Positions 16,346 through 25,688 of a stretch of 64,000 nucleotides of DNA are shown here, one piece after another. The stretch spans positions 1 through 64,000 of the forward strand of contig JAEDDG010000001.1 in the NCBI GenBank assembly GCA_016293865.1, given 5' to 3'. The notes beneath the pieces were generated by a model, which saw nothing but the letters and a program-made list of their open reading frames with translations, was not told the origin of the DNA and searched no databases. Both the position numbers and the translations under genes were made by a program. Source of the DNA: Oscillospiraceae bacterium (GTDB lineage Bacteria; Bacillota; Clostridia; Oscillospirales; Oscillospiraceae). Position 1 is the first letter of the stretch. Every line of letters starts with the position of its first letter.

Positions 16346-18115
16346 ATGAGGATTTTTCAGTCCATGAAATTCCGCGTGCAGATCATCGTCGTTCTGGTTT
16401 TTACCGCACTGCTGATGACCGTCTATACCAGCATCTCCTTCTATGAGCTGTCCACTCGGGAATTCCGCAAAATGAGCTCCCAGCTCACGGAAAACATCAC
16501 CGAAATGACCGCTGCGAATCTTACAGAGTATTTTGATGTCGTCAGCAAATACACCCAGCGCATTCTTGCCGCGCCGTCCCTGCGGCGGCTCGCCCAGTCC
16601 GGCGCGTACGGCGGCGATCCGTCTGCATACGCCTCCACCGCCTCCATCGTCCTTCGCGGCAGCGTGACGGAGGCCATCCGGGAAGACGTCCATTTCCGGC
16701 GGACCGATATTCACCTGATCAACGGCAACTCCATTTCATCCTCCGGGATTTGCCTTGAGAAGGATTACGCCGCCTGCCTCGCCGCGCTGGCGGACTGCGG
16801 CTTTTCGTGTGAGGACGGTTACATCGGGACACAGTGGGGTCTCACAAATTCCGGAAACGGCGAACCGGTATTGACCTGTGTGCGGTTTCTGTACGATGAA
16901 CTGGCCTACAAGATTGGCGTCGCCGTTTTTCAGCTCAGCGATGAGGATATTCTCCCCCTGTTCAGCAACATTCAGGGCGCATACCTTCTGGGACAGGACG
17001 GCGTCGTGCTGACCGGCAGCACCGGTGAAATGCAGAACAGCGCGCTGCTTGCTGCCGTCGGCGATCTTTCCACCTCCGGCTCTCTGGTGGAAACGCAGGG
17101 ATTTTCCTCTTCCCTGATCACCTACAGCCCTGTGATCAGCCGCCACATTCTTCTTGTTGTTCCTGTGGAGGCCTATGAGGAAGTGGTCTACACGCAAACG
17201 GCCGATTACAGCCGCTCAATCGTTCTGACGCTCCTGCTGGGCATCCTTCTTTCCATTGCAATCGCCCGGATCCTCTCGGAAAGCCTTTCCCGCTCAGTCA
17301 CAAGCCTTACGGATTTCATCAACAATACGGGAGACATCGGGACCTCCAATACCCGGTACAAAGTGACGGGTACAAACGAGATCGCGCAGATCGGCAAAAC
17401 CGTCAACGAGATGCTGGATAAGCTCCAGTCCGCCTACAGGCTGCGGGAAGCCGATATCAAGGCGCAGCAGGCACTGGAGCTGAATCTGCTGCGCAGTCAA
17501 ATCAACCCGCACCTGCTGTACAATTCCCTGAATTCGGCCTTATGGGCAATACAGTCGGACAAAGGCGAAGAAGCGGCGGCGCTGATTACAGACATGAGCG
17601 AGTACTTCAAACTGGCGCTCTCCGGCGGGCACCAGATCATCACGCTGGAAGAGGAGCTGAAACTGATCGGCCACTATCTGCGTATCCAGCAGCTGGCCAG
17701 GCACCGGACAGTGGAACTGAAGCTGGACATTCCGCCGGCACTTTACAGCCATCCCATTATGAAGCTGACTCTGCAGCCCATTGTGGAAAACGCCGTTATC
17801 CACGGTCTGGACGGCTACCGGACCGACGGGATCATTTCCATCTCTGCCGAACGGGACGGACGGCTTCTGCGCATCCGCGTCCGTGACAACGGCATCGGCA
17901 TCGAGCCGGACGAGCTCGAAGCGCTGCGGCGCTCTCTCCTGGCCAATCCGTCTGAGAACACGGGCCGCTCTTTCGGCCTGTACTGCATCAACCGCTCCCT
18001 GTGTCAGGCGGGCGGCGCGGAATGCGGACTCGCCATTGAGAGCGAGGTCAGCGAATATACCATTGTAACGGCGACAATGCCCTACGCCGGACAGGAGGAC
18101 TGCAAAGATGTTTGA
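16346..18115 (+). CDS. LytS/YesM-type sensor histidine kinase
   Basis: 589 residues. TM1 is about residues 12-32, followed by a large extracellular sensing region and TM2 about 291-309. A HAMP segment comes next, then a His_kinase domain with the phospho-acceptor in QINPHLLYNSLNS (His389). The HATPase_c domain has PIVENAVIHG and the glycine boxes DNGIGI and GRSFGLYCI. It should sense an extracellular signal and phosphorylate the AraC-type regulator encoded next; the genes overlap by eight bases. Pairs of this kind usually control an adjacent importer, here the divergent opp-type operon. The start has GGGAGGGCG upstream. Confidence 0.92.
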   Translation: MRIFQSMKFRVQIIVVLVFTALLMTVYTSISFYELSTREFRKMSSQLTENITEMTAANLTEYFDVVSKYTQRILAAPSLRRLAQSGAYGGDPSAYASTASIVLRGSVTEAIREDVHFRRTDIHLINGNSISSSGICLEKDYAACLAALADCGFSCEDGYIGTQWGLTNSGNGEPVLTCVRFLYDELAYKIGVAVFQLSDEDILPLFSNIQGAYLLGQDGVVLTGSTGEMQNSALLAAVGDLSTSGSLVETQGFSSSLITYSPVISRHILLVVPVEAYEEVVYTQTADYSRSIVLTLLLGILLSIAIARILSESLSRSVTSLTDFINNTGDIGTSNTRYKVTGTNEIAQIGKTVNEMLDKLQSAYRLREADIKAQQALELNLLRSQINPHLLYNSLNSALWAIQSDKGEEAAALITDMSEYFKLALSGGHQIITLEEELKLIGHYLRIQQLARHRTVELKLDIPPALYSHPIMKLTLQPIVENAVIHGLDGYRTDGIISISAERDGRLLRIRVRDNGIGIEPDELEALRRSLLANPSENTGRSFGLYCINRSLCQAGGAECGLAIESEVSEYTIVTATMPYAGQEDCKDV

Positions 18116-19694
18116 AGTATTGCTGATTGACGACGAGGTGGACATCCGCGAGCGGATGATCTCCATGATCGAATGGTCGCGCCTTGATCTGCACCTCTGC
18201 GCCCAGGCGGCCGACGGTGAGACCGCCAGAGAGCTGTACATGCTGCACCGGCCCAGCATCATCATCACCGACATCAACATTCCGATCACCAACGGCCTTG
18301 AATTGGTTGAGGAATTCATAAAGCTGGATCCGGAACTGCAGATCATCGTGATCACCGGCTATAACGATTTCTCCTATGCGCAGAGAGCGCTGCGGCTCGG
18401 CGTGACGGAACTTCTGCTGAAGCCGATTTTCCCCGACGCCATCAACGCCTCTCTGCAAAAGGCGGTGGATTACTTCCGGAACATGCAGAAGGAAAAGGCC
18501 TCCGCAAACGCCATGAAAAAGCTGCTGGACGACAACATCGGGATGATCCGCGAGACCTTTCTGGCCAACCTGCTCCATTCGAAAAGCTTTTCAGGCAGTG
18601 ATCCGCGGCAGAAGCTGGAGGAACTCGGCATCTGCTGCCCCGGTCCCTGTTATACCGTCGCACTGGCCGGCATCCCGCGCAGCACGGAAAACTATGAAGC
18701 CGTCAACCTTCTGGCCAAGAACAGTGCGCGCAGCATGTTTGAACATATGGATCTGCGCTGCATCATGTTCTTTGACAACCATTTCCGGCTCAACCTTCTG
18801 TTCAGCCACGGGCACGGCGACATCAGCGATCTGATCGAAGAAGCTCTGAACAAACTCAAGTCCCATCTGGCCTTCATTGCCGGCGTCAAGCTTTTCGCCG
18901 GCATCGGCGGCACAGTCGGCAGTCCGGAAGAATTGTACCAGTCTTTTGATCAGGCGCTCGCTGCGTACCGGTATCAGAACATCCTGAACGAGGACACGGT
19001 GATTCATTACAAGAACCTGCTTTCCTATGAGGAAACCGCGCCCTGCCAGCAGTGCGTTTCCGATCAGCTGGCTGAGCTGCTCCGGCGCGGGCTTCAGGAT
19101 GAGGTTGCCCATACCGCCACCGAGTACTTCACCAAACTGGTTTCCGGCCCCAATGCCATCGGCAAAATGCAGGATTTCGCCTATACATTCCTGGCCACCG
19201 TCGGCTGCGAGTGCAGCCGGCAGAACGTCAACGCCGGGAAGCTTCCCGGATTTTCCAGCCTTCTGCGCAGCCTTGGCGGCGCAGCGGAGCCGGACGATAT
19301 TCTGAAGGGGATTCTGCTGCTTTCCGAGGAATTCATCGGCGCCATGAACGCGCAGCGCGCGGACAGCCGCAACTTTCTCATCGCAAAAGCCAGAAAGTAT
19401 ATGCAGGAGAGCCTGTCAAACAGTCTTCTCTCCATGGAGGACGTCAGCCGCCACATCGGCCTGTCCCGCGCTTACTTCTGCGCACTTTTTCACAAGGAAA
19501 TGGGCGTGAGCTTTTCCAATTATCTCAAAAGCATCCGCATTGAGGAGGCAAAGCGCCTGCTGACAGACCCGAAGCGGAAGGTCATGGACATCGCATTGGC
19601 CACCGGCTTCGCCAGCGCCAAGTACTTCAGCTACGTTTTTAAGCAGACCACAGGCAAAACGCCCGTGGAATTTCAAAAATCCATCCGGAAATAA
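18108..19694 (+). CDS. AraC-type response regulator (YesN-like)
   Basis: 528 residues: a receiver domain (about 1-120) with acidic pair DDE at 8-10 and phospho-acceptor Asp55 in IITDINIP. A long middle region follows, then a C-terminal AraC/XylS DNA-binding domain (about 430-528) with two HTH motifs (LSMEDVSRHIGLSRAYFCALF and VMDIALATGFASAKYFSYVF). It is the partner of the preceding kinase and the probable activator of the divergent importer operon. An AGGAGG site lies within the 3' end of the kinase gene. Confidence 0.92.
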   Translation: MFEVLLIDDEVDIRERMISMIEWSRLDLHLCAQAADGETARELYMLHRPSIIITDINIPITNGLELVEEFIKLDPELQIIVITGYNDFSYAQRALRLGVTELLLKPIFPDAINASLQKAVDYFRNMQKEKASANAMKKLLDDNIGMIRETFLANLLHSKSFSGSDPRQKLEELGICCPGPCYTVALAGIPRSTENYEAVNLLAKNSARSMFEHMDLRCIMFFDNHFRLNLLFSHGHGDISDLIEEALNKLKSHLAFIAGVKLFAGIGGTVGSPEELYQSFDQALAAYRYQNILNEDTVIHYKNLLSYEETAPCQQCVSDQLAELLRRGLQDEVAHTATEYFTKLVSGPNAIGKMQDFAYTFLATVGCECSRQNVNAGKLPGFSSLLRSLGGAAEPDDILKGILLLSEEFIGAMNAQRADSRNFLIAKARKYMQESLSNSLLSMEDVSRHIGLSRAYFCALFHKEMGVSFSNYLKSIRIEEAKRLLTDPKRKVMDIALATGFASAKYFSYVFKQTTGKTPVEFQKSIRK

Positions 19695-19739
19695 CCGCCG
19701 CGGCGCACGCTTCCGGTGCCTGTCTCCCCTGAGATACAA

Positions 19740-19774
19740 AAACCCGGTTCAGCACATAAGGCTGAACCGGGTTT
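19740..19774. terminator. Bidirectional terminator after the two-component genes
   Basis: A 14-bp perfect stem (19740-19753 with 19761-19774), A-rich on the left and T-rich on the right. It serves both the regulator gene and the convergent lipoprotein gene. Confidence 0.9.
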
Positions 19775-19825
19775 GATTCTGTTTGTTCTCTGCGGCTTCC
19801 GGCGCGGCTTCCCGCCTTCGGTCTG

Positions 19826-20779
19826 TCATCTGCGCAGGGATTCCAGCAGCGCCTGCGTGCGCGCGCTGTCATCCATGGCCGTCCAGTCGCTGTAAGCAAT
19901 CATGCTGTATTCCGGATCGCTCAGCGTCAGATCGGCCATATACTCGTCAAAAGCCGCCGAATAGGACACCTCATCCGTCTGGGTATTGCCGATATAATAG
20001 GTATATGTCTCGCTGCCATCCTCTGCATAAACCGTCGCTACGGCAAACCGGACATACTCCTTATACTCGTTTTTCTCCGGCTGCGGCTCCAGCTTCGCCC
20101 AGTACTCCCAGTATTCCGCGGCGCTGGGCTTCAGCGTATAGTGCATCATGTACATCCGGACGCCGTCCGCGCGCTGGGCCAGGACAAGATTCTCCACTGC
20201 CAGGGAAAACACCGCATCCACATCTGTAAAGCGCACCACGCTGCCCGACTCATCCAGGCGGTAAAACTCAGTCGTACAGTTCTGCATGGTCCCGCCGCCC
20301 AGCTGGACAGCCAGCTCCTTCTTTCCGTCCAGATCAATATCAAAAAAGGCGTAGCCTGTTTTATAATAGCCGGTCAGCGTCATTCCATCCAGAAGCTCGT
20401 GCTCATCCCACACGCTCCGCTGATCCATGTAGGTCTGCACAATCTGTTCATCCGTCATTTCTGCAGCAGGAACAAGCGTTCCGTTCGTCCCGCCGGCCTC
20501 TTCGCCGCTCTGCGTCTGACCGCTCTCTTCTTCGCCGGATGTCTCACCGGTCTGCTGCTGGTTGTCCTTTTCAGGCTCCGGGTCTGTTTCGGCGTCAGGC
20601 GCGGCATCATCCCCGACCTGCTGTTCGCCGTCTTCCATCTCCGCTGCACCGGAGTGAATCTGATTATCACCGGAATTCTCTTCCAGCGGTGCATCGCCGT
20701 TCACATTCAACACACAGCCGCACAGCTGGATCATAAGCGCCGCTGCAAGCAAAATGATTACGCATTTCTTCATTTTCAC
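19826..20779 (-). CDS. Lipoprotein with acidic linker, function unknown
   Basis: A 317-residue protein with a signal peptide and lipobox LCGC (lipid-modified Cys22). A low-complexity Glu/Gln/Gly/Asp linker (about 25-100) likely spans the cell wall. The folded C-terminal part contains FFDIDLDGKKELAVQLGGG, resembling the DxDxDG calcium-binding turn of VCBS/dockerin-like modules. No enzyme motif is seen. GGAGGAG precedes the ATG. It is monocistronic and I do not recognise the family. Confidence 0.75.
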   Translation of the reverse strand: MKMKKCVIILLAAALMIQLCGCVLNVNGDAPLEENSGDNQIHSGAAEMEDGEQQVGDDAAPDAETDPEPEKDNQQQTGETSGEEESGQTQSGEEAGGTNGTLVPAAEMTDEQIVQTYMDQRSVWDEHELLDGMTLTGYYKTGYAFFDIDLDGKKELAVQLGGGTMQNCTTEFYRLDESGSVVRFTDVDAVFSLAVENLVLAQRADGVRMYMMHYTLKPSAAEYWEYWAKLEPQPEKNEYKEYVRFAVATVYAEDGSETYTYYIGNTQTDEVSYSAAFDEYMADLTLSDPEYSMIAYSDWTAMDDSARTQALLESLRR

Positions 20780-21031
20780 TCCTCCGTTCCATGCGGCCTT
20801 ATTATAGCTTTATTTTTTAAATAATCAACAGCGAATTGTTACATTTTTATTTCATTTTGTCATTTTCGAAAAAATCGGCACGTTATATAAACAGACGCTG
20901 TCAGAGCACGCAGCTGTACGCTTTTTGTTCTCCGCATTTGATTATATCCTCCCCGGCAAAGCCGGTGTCCATTCGTCAATATATTCAAAACATCACGCTT
21001 ATATTCATCATTCTGTGCGCTCTCCCGTACC
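20780..21031. other. Intergenic region without a recognised gene
   Basis: AT-rich stretch between the lipoprotein gene and the bce terminator. It should carry the lipoprotein promoter on the minus strand, but no pair of boxes stands out. No convincing short ORF or RNA was found. Confidence 0.5.
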
Positions 21032-21067
21032 AAAAACGGGAACTGCCCCTGGGCAGTCCCCGTTTTT
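21032..21067 (-). terminator. Terminator of the Bce-like ABC genes
   Basis: A long stem with outer arms AAAAACGGG (21032-21040) and CCCGTTTTT (21059-21067) and an inner ACTGCC/GGCAGT stem. The U-run on the minus strand lies downstream of the permease stop. Confidence 0.85.
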
Positions 21068-21117
21068 CTTTGTAACTATTTGTGATTAAAACCTGACATG
21101 CAGGCGGGCCATGCCGC

Positions 21118-23121
21118 TTACCGTGTTCCGGCATTCGGCCCGGCACTGCTGACAATGCCATAATATGCGCGTGAAGTCATCACGTATACTGCGGTGTACA
21201 GTATCGCGAAAACACAATAGGCGATCAGTGTGACCAGCAGAAACAGCCGGACGTTGTTCAGGGCAAATGCTGTCAGCAGCTTCTGAACCATGGGAAAGGC
21301 AAAGCCCAGATGCACGCCTGCCATCAGAAGCGGAAGGAAAAAGACTGTCAGAACCTGCGCGTTGACGGATTTTCTGATTTCCTGCCGGGTCATGCCCACG
21401 CGCATCATAATCCCGAATCTGGCCTGATCCTCGTAACCCTCGGTAATCTGCTTATAGTACATGATCAGAACCGCGGCCAGGACAAACGCGACGCCGAGGA
21501 TCATTCCCAGGAAGAACAGGCCGGAAAAAGTGGCATGGAAATCCGCCCTGTTCGCCGCAGCGCTGTCGCAGTCCGTGTACATCTGCAGCTCTCCCAGCCG
21601 TTCGTTCAGGCGGCTGTAAAGAGAAATCTGCGCGTCGCCGCTCAGCTCAGGCGTGTCAAATCCAATGGTATAGCGGATAAGAGAGCCGCCGTTCCCCTCA
21701 TTGATCTGCATCTCGTAAGCCGTGCGCAGCGTCTGCATATCCGGCACAAGGATATAGACGCTTGAGACCATCTGCGCGGCGTTTTCCCCTGTTTTCAGCT
21801 GAAAGTCCGGCAGATCAACGACCTGACAGACCGTTTCGTCCAGCGTCAGGGTGCTGCCCTGCCAGGGCACATCCGGGCTGCAGACATATACCTGTCCCGG
21901 CACCGGCGTCAGGTTTTCTCCTGTGCTGGCATTGTAGTCCTCCACCGGAACAAATACGAAATCCGTCACACCTGTGGAATAATTGTCCAGCGAAGAGATC
22001 CGGCCGTCCTGATTCCATCCGAAAAATGACAGGTAATGATAACACACGACATTTTCCGCAGCGACATTCTGCTCCTCCATAACCTCCTGTACCACATCAC
22101 GGAACACTTCGCTCTCCCCGGCTTCCATGTCGCTGATGTACAGCGTCGCCGAGATGTTCCGCGGATAGCGGGCGCGGATGGCGTCCTCCTGTCCCACCAG
22201 CAGGCAGGTCACAGACGAGAGCATCACCAGAACCATGGTGGACAGGATGCAGATGGTCGCAAGTCCTGCGCCGTTGCGCTTCATGCGGTAGATCATGGAT
22301 GAGGTGGAGATAAAATGATCCGCCCGGTAGTAATACTTTTTGTTCCTGCGCAGCAGCTTCAAAAATGCCACGCTGCCGGAAATAAAGCAGCAATACGTAC
22401 CCAGAATGACCAGGATCACCGCCACGAAAAAGAATGTCAGCGCCGCGACCATGTCCTGAACCGAGACAGCCAGCCAGTAGCCGGCACCCAGAAGCAGCAA
22501 ACCCGTCAGCGCCAGCACAAAGTTGGCCTTCGGCTCTTTTTCACCGGCGCTGCTGCTGTTCAGCAGCTCAATGGGACTCGCCGCCCGCACCAGGCGCAGG
22601 GAATTGAACAAAATCAGCAGATAAATGGCCAGATAGACCACGACTGTCAGCAATATCCGCTGACCGTTCACGGAAAATGTGAAGGAGTTTTCCGCGCCGA
22701 TCACATACAGAAGGCCCAGCTCCGCAAGCTTTGAAAACACGATTCCCGTCACAAGGCCGCCGCCGATGCAGGCCGCGGACACAAACAGGTTTTCACACAG
22801 CATCACGCGGGCGATATGCCGCTTGGCCATGCCCAGAATATTATACAGGCCGAATTCCCTGCGTCTCTGCTTGACCACGAAGCTGCTGGTGTAAAACAGC
22901 AGCAGCGCAGAGAAAATGCCGATCACGCCCACGCCCAGAATCAGAATTGCCTGCAGCGTTCCGCCGCCTGCCACGAGGCGCACCTGCGGACTGTCAGCGA
23001 GGAAGCCCAGGATATAGAAAACCGTCACCATACAGATGCCGGTGAGAATATACGGCAGATACAGCTTCTGATTCTTTTTCAGATTTCCCCAGGCAAGCCG
23101 GGAATACAGACCTCCTGTCAT
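21118..23121 (-). CDS. Bce-type ABC transporter permease (FtsX-like)
   Basis: 667 residues with the layout of BceB-type permeases: N-terminal helices (LYLPYILTGICMVTVFYIL), paired FtsX-like four-helix units and a large extracellular domain of about 200 residues between the middle helices. The C-terminal unit includes QARFGIMMRVGMTRQEIRKSV. These transporters free cell-wall targets from antimicrobial peptides and act as co-sensors for the BceS-type kinase. It overlaps the ATPase gene by four bases (ATGA). Confidence 0.9.
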   Translation of the reverse strand: MTGGLYSRLAWGNLKKNQKLYLPYILTGICMVTVFYILGFLADSPQVRLVAGGGTLQAILILGVGVIGIFSALLLFYTSSFVVKQRRREFGLYNILGMAKRHIARVMLCENLFVSAACIGGGLVTGIVFSKLAELGLLYVIGAENSFTFSVNGQRILLTVVVYLAIYLLILFNSLRLVRAASPIELLNSSSAGEKEPKANFVLALTGLLLLGAGYWLAVSVQDMVAALTFFFVAVILVILGTYCCFISGSVAFLKLLRRNKKYYYRADHFISTSSMIYRMKRNGAGLATICILSTMVLVMLSSVTCLLVGQEDAIRARYPRNISATLYISDMEAGESEVFRDVVQEVMEEQNVAAENVVCYHYLSFFGWNQDGRISSLDNYSTGVTDFVFVPVEDYNASTGENLTPVPGQVYVCSPDVPWQGSTLTLDETVCQVVDLPDFQLKTGENAAQMVSSVYILVPDMQTLRTAYEMQINEGNGGSLIRYTIGFDTPELSGDAQISLYSRLNERLGELQMYTDCDSAAANRADFHATFSGLFFLGMILGVAFVLAAVLIMYYKQITEGYEDQARFGIMMRVGMTRQEIRKSVNAQVLTVFFLPLLMAGVHLGFAFPMVQKLLTAFALNNVRLFLLVTLIAYCVFAILYTAVYVMTSRAYYGIVSSAGPNAGTR

Positions 23122-23882
23122 TTCCGGTCACCGCCTGTCGCCAGCATTGTCAGCGTGTCGGAGATTTTCTGGTACAGTTCCTCATCCGTGCAGCCGCCGC
23201 GGTAAATCTGATGGAACACCTCCCCGTCCTTGATGAACAGGACGCGGCCGGCATGGCTTGCAGCCTTTACGGAATGCGTCACCATCAGAATGGTCTGCCC
23301 GTCTCGGTTGATTTCTTCAAAAAGGCGCAGCAGCTCGTCTGTGGCCCGTGAATCCAGTGCACCTGTGGGCTCATCCGCCAGAATGATGCGCGGCTCATTG
23401 ATCAGCGCACGAGCCACGGCAGCCCGCTGCTTCTGTCCGCCGGACACCTCATACGGGAATTTGGACAGCAGTTCCGAAATGCCGAGCTTCTCCGCAATCG
23501 GCTGAATCCGCCGCTCCATTTCCTTATAGGACACGCCCGCCAGCACCAGCGGCAGGTAGATGTTGTCCCGCAGAGAAAAGGTGTCCAGCAGGTTGAAGTC
23601 CTGAAAAACAAACCCCAGGTTGTCCCGCCGGAAATCGGCCATGTCCGCTTCCCGTACCGCAGAGAGATTCCGGCCGTCCAGAACGATGGTGCCGCTGGTC
23701 GGCCTGTCCAGCGCGGCGATCACATTCAGAAGCGTCGTCTTGCCGGAGCCGGACTCGCCCATGATGGCCACATACTCACCTTTTTCCACGCTGAACGTCA
23801 CATCAGACAGCGCCTGGACTTTGCTGCCGCCGAAACGCGTGGTATACACTTTTTTCAGATTTGTCACTTCAAGAATCGGCAT
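23118..23882 (-). CDS. Bce-type ABC transporter ATP-binding protein
   Basis: 254 residues, MacB/LolD/BceA-like. It has Walker A MGESGSGKTTLL, Q-loop FVFQDFNLL, signature VSGGQKQR, Walker B IILADEPTGALD and switch VTHSVKAA. It powers the adjacent FtsX-like permease. GGGAGGT precedes the ATG and lies inside a tandem GTAATCAA repeat (23884-23906). Confidence 0.93.
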   Translation of the reverse strand: MPILEVTNLKKVYTTRFGGSKVQALSDVTFSVEKGEYVAIMGESGSGKTTLLNVIAALDRPTSGTIVLDGRNLSAVREADMADFRRDNLGFVFQDFNLLDTFSLRDNIYLPLVLAGVSYKEMERRIQPIAEKLGISELLSKFPYEVSGGQKQRAAVARALINEPRIILADEPTGALDSRATDELLRLFEEINRDGQTILMVTHSVKAASHAGRVLFIKDGEVFHQIYRGGCTDEELYQKISDTLTMLATGGDRK

Positions 23883-23883
23883 T

Positions 23884-23906
23884 TTGATTACCTCCCGGTT
23901 GATTAC
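23884..23906 (-). repeat. Tandem GTAATCAA repeat around the Bce ATPase ribosome site
   Basis: Two copies of GTAATCAA (read on the minus strand) at 23899-23906 and 23884-23891, 15 bases apart, bracket the CCGGGAGG ribosome site. Such a placement could bind a regulator or affect translation; chance is not excluded. Confidence 0.4.
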
Positions 23907-23920
23907 GGGACCATTCTACC

Positions 23921-23965
23921 AAAAAGGGAGAATGGTCAGCCATCGATCTGGCTTACAATTCTCCC
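23921..23965 (-). terminator. Terminator between the Bce-like kinase and ABC genes
   Basis: On the minus strand GGGAGAAT (23958-23965) pairs with ATTCTCCC (23926-23933), with an inner AGCCA/TGGCT stem, followed by TTTTT. It separates the regulatory genes from the ABC pair, so the latter should have its own, probably BceR-like-controlled, promoter. Confidence 0.75.
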
Positions 23966-23994
23966 GGAAAATCTTACATTTTTGAAAGGAATCC

Positions 23995-24987
23995 CTACTC
24001 CAGGCAGATTTTTTCCCGATCCAGCGCAATCCGCACCACTGTGCCCGCGCCGACCGCGGATTCCGCTGTAATGGTATGCCCCAGCTGCGCCGCAATCCGG
24101 CGGCACAGATACAGGCCGATGCCGCTGGCCTTCTTGTCCCGCCGGCCGTTGAGTCCCGTGTACCCCCGGTCAAAAATCCGGGGCAGGTCCTCCGCCGCAA
24201 TGCCGATGCCCGTGTCCGCAATGCACAGCGTCTTCGGCGCCTCCAGATAAACGGACACCGCGCCGCCCTCCCGGGTATATTTGAGCGCGTTGGACAAAAC
24301 CTGATCCACGATAAAAAAGAGCCCCTTTTCATCCGTCAGCACCTGAACGTCCAGTGGTGCGTAATCCAGCCGGATATGCCGGCGGATAAACTGCGACGCA
24401 TACTTCTTCACCGCCTGCCGGACAATGGCGTCCAGCGCATAGGTGCGGATTACGAAATCCGTGGTGCTTGAATCCAGCCGCAGATAGCACATGGCCATCT
24501 CCACATACTGCTCAACGGCCTGCAGCTGCGCCTGAAGCTCCCGGTTCCGGTCCGACTCCTCCTCCTGCAGGACAAGCCGCATGGCGGCGATGGGTGTTTT
24601 GATCTGGTGGGCCCACAGGCAGAAATACTCTGTGGTGTCCCTGTATCTCTGCTCCATCCGGCCGGCCAGATCCGTTTTTTCCCGGTGCAGCGCCTGCAGC
24701 AGCGCCTGGTAATCTGCCTCCAGGCAGCAGCCGGCCGCCGGCAGCCCTTCCACAGTTTCGGTAATTTCGCTTCTGAGCATCTGCAGCAGTGTATGCCGCC
24801 GCTTCCAGCGGGCAAAACGCGCCGCCGCGGCCACCGCGCCCAAAAACAGGCAGATCAGCGCCGGATAGACAACCGCCTGCACCGGCAGGCCGTACAGGGC
24901 AAATACCAGGGCAAACACGCCGGAAAAGACCGCCAGCAGCACCAGGGCAGGAATATGCTCCTTCAAATAAATGCACACCAGCTTCAC
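23995..24987 (-). CDS. Bce-type intramembrane-sensing histidine kinase
   Basis: 330 residues. Two membrane helices near the N-terminus (about 12-33 and 38-58) have almost no extracellular loop, typical of BceS-like kinases that sense through their ABC partner. The phospho-acceptor is in CLWAHQIKTPIAAM (His127). ATP-binding boxes N (VLSNALKYT), G1 (ADTGIGI) and G2 (SGIGLYLCR) are present. The start is GTG with a strong AAGGAGG site. Confidence 0.92.
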   Translation of the reverse strand: MKLVCIYLKEHIPALVLLAVFSGVFALVFALYGLPVQAVVYPALICLFLGAVAAAARFARWKRRHTLLQMLRSEITETVEGLPAAGCCLEADYQALLQALHREKTDLAGRMEQRYRDTTEYFCLWAHQIKTPIAAMRLVLQEEESDRNRELQAQLQAVEQYVEMAMCYLRLDSSTTDFVIRTYALDAIVRQAVKKYASQFIRRHIRLDYAPLDVQVLTDEKGLFFIVDQVLSNALKYTREGGAVSVYLEAPKTLCIADTGIGIAAEDLPRIFDRGYTGLNGRRDKKASGIGLYLCRRIAAQLGHTITAESAVGAGTVVRIALDREKICLE

Positions 24988-24999
24988 GCCCCAGCCTCC

Positions 25000-25671
25000 T
25001 TACTGCACCAGATACCCCAGGCCTTTTTTTGTGGTGATAAAATGGTCGATGCCGGCCTCCTCCAGCTTTCTGCGCAGGCGCGCCACATTGACCGCCAGCG
25101 TGTTCTCATCCACAAAGCTGTCTGTCTCCCACAGCCGTTCCATCAGCGTTTCCCGGCTGACCACGGCGCCCTTGGCCCGCATCAGCGTCAGCAGAATGCG
25201 GTACTCGTTCTTGCTCAGCTCCAGCCGCACACCGTTGCACAGCAGGCTGGCGTCCGCCGTATTCAGCAGCACGCCCCGGTGCGACAGCACCTCAGTCTGA
25301 CCGCCGAAATCATAGGTCCGGCGCAGTATTGCCTGCATCTTGGCCGTCAGCACCGCCAGATCAAAGGGCTTGACAATAAAATCGTCGCCGCCCATATTCA
25401 TGGCCATCACAATATTCATATTGTCCGACGCCGAGGAAATAAAGACCACCGGGACTTTGGATACCTTGCGGATCTCGCCGCACCAGTAAAACCCGTTGAA
25501 AAACGGCAGCGTCACATCCATCAGAACAATGTGCGGCGCATATGCGGAAAACTCCGCCAGAACCGCAGAAAAATCCTCCGCACACCGGACGGCACAGCCC
25601 CATTTTTCTATATGCTTTTTCAGAGACTGCGCAATGGACTCATCATCCTCCACAATATATACCCGGTACAT
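25000..25671 (-). CDS. OmpR/PhoB-family response regulator (BceR-like)
   Basis: 223 residues: a receiver domain with acidic EDDE and phospho-acceptor Asp52 in VLMDVTLP, then a winged-helix DNA-binding domain ending in RRKLEEAG and a GLGYLVQ tail. The start at 25671 has GGAGG five bases upstream; an in-frame ATG at 25692 overlaps the histidinol-phosphatase stop region and lacks a ribosome site. It is 12 bases upstream of the kinase gene and is the probable regulator of the ABC pair. Confidence 0.92.
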   Translation of the reverse strand: MYRVYIVEDDESIAQSLKKHIEKWGCAVRCAEDFSAVLAEFSAYAPHIVLMDVTLPFFNGFYWCGEIRKVSKVPVVFISSASDNMNIVMAMNMGGDDFIVKPFDLAVLTAKMQAILRRTYDFGGQTEVLSHRGVLLNTADASLLCNGVRLELSKNEYRILLTLMRAKGAVVSRETLMERLWETDSFVDENTLAVNVARLRRKLEEAGIDHFITTKKGLGYLVQ

Positions 25672-25688
25672 GGGCGCCTCCGTTCTGT

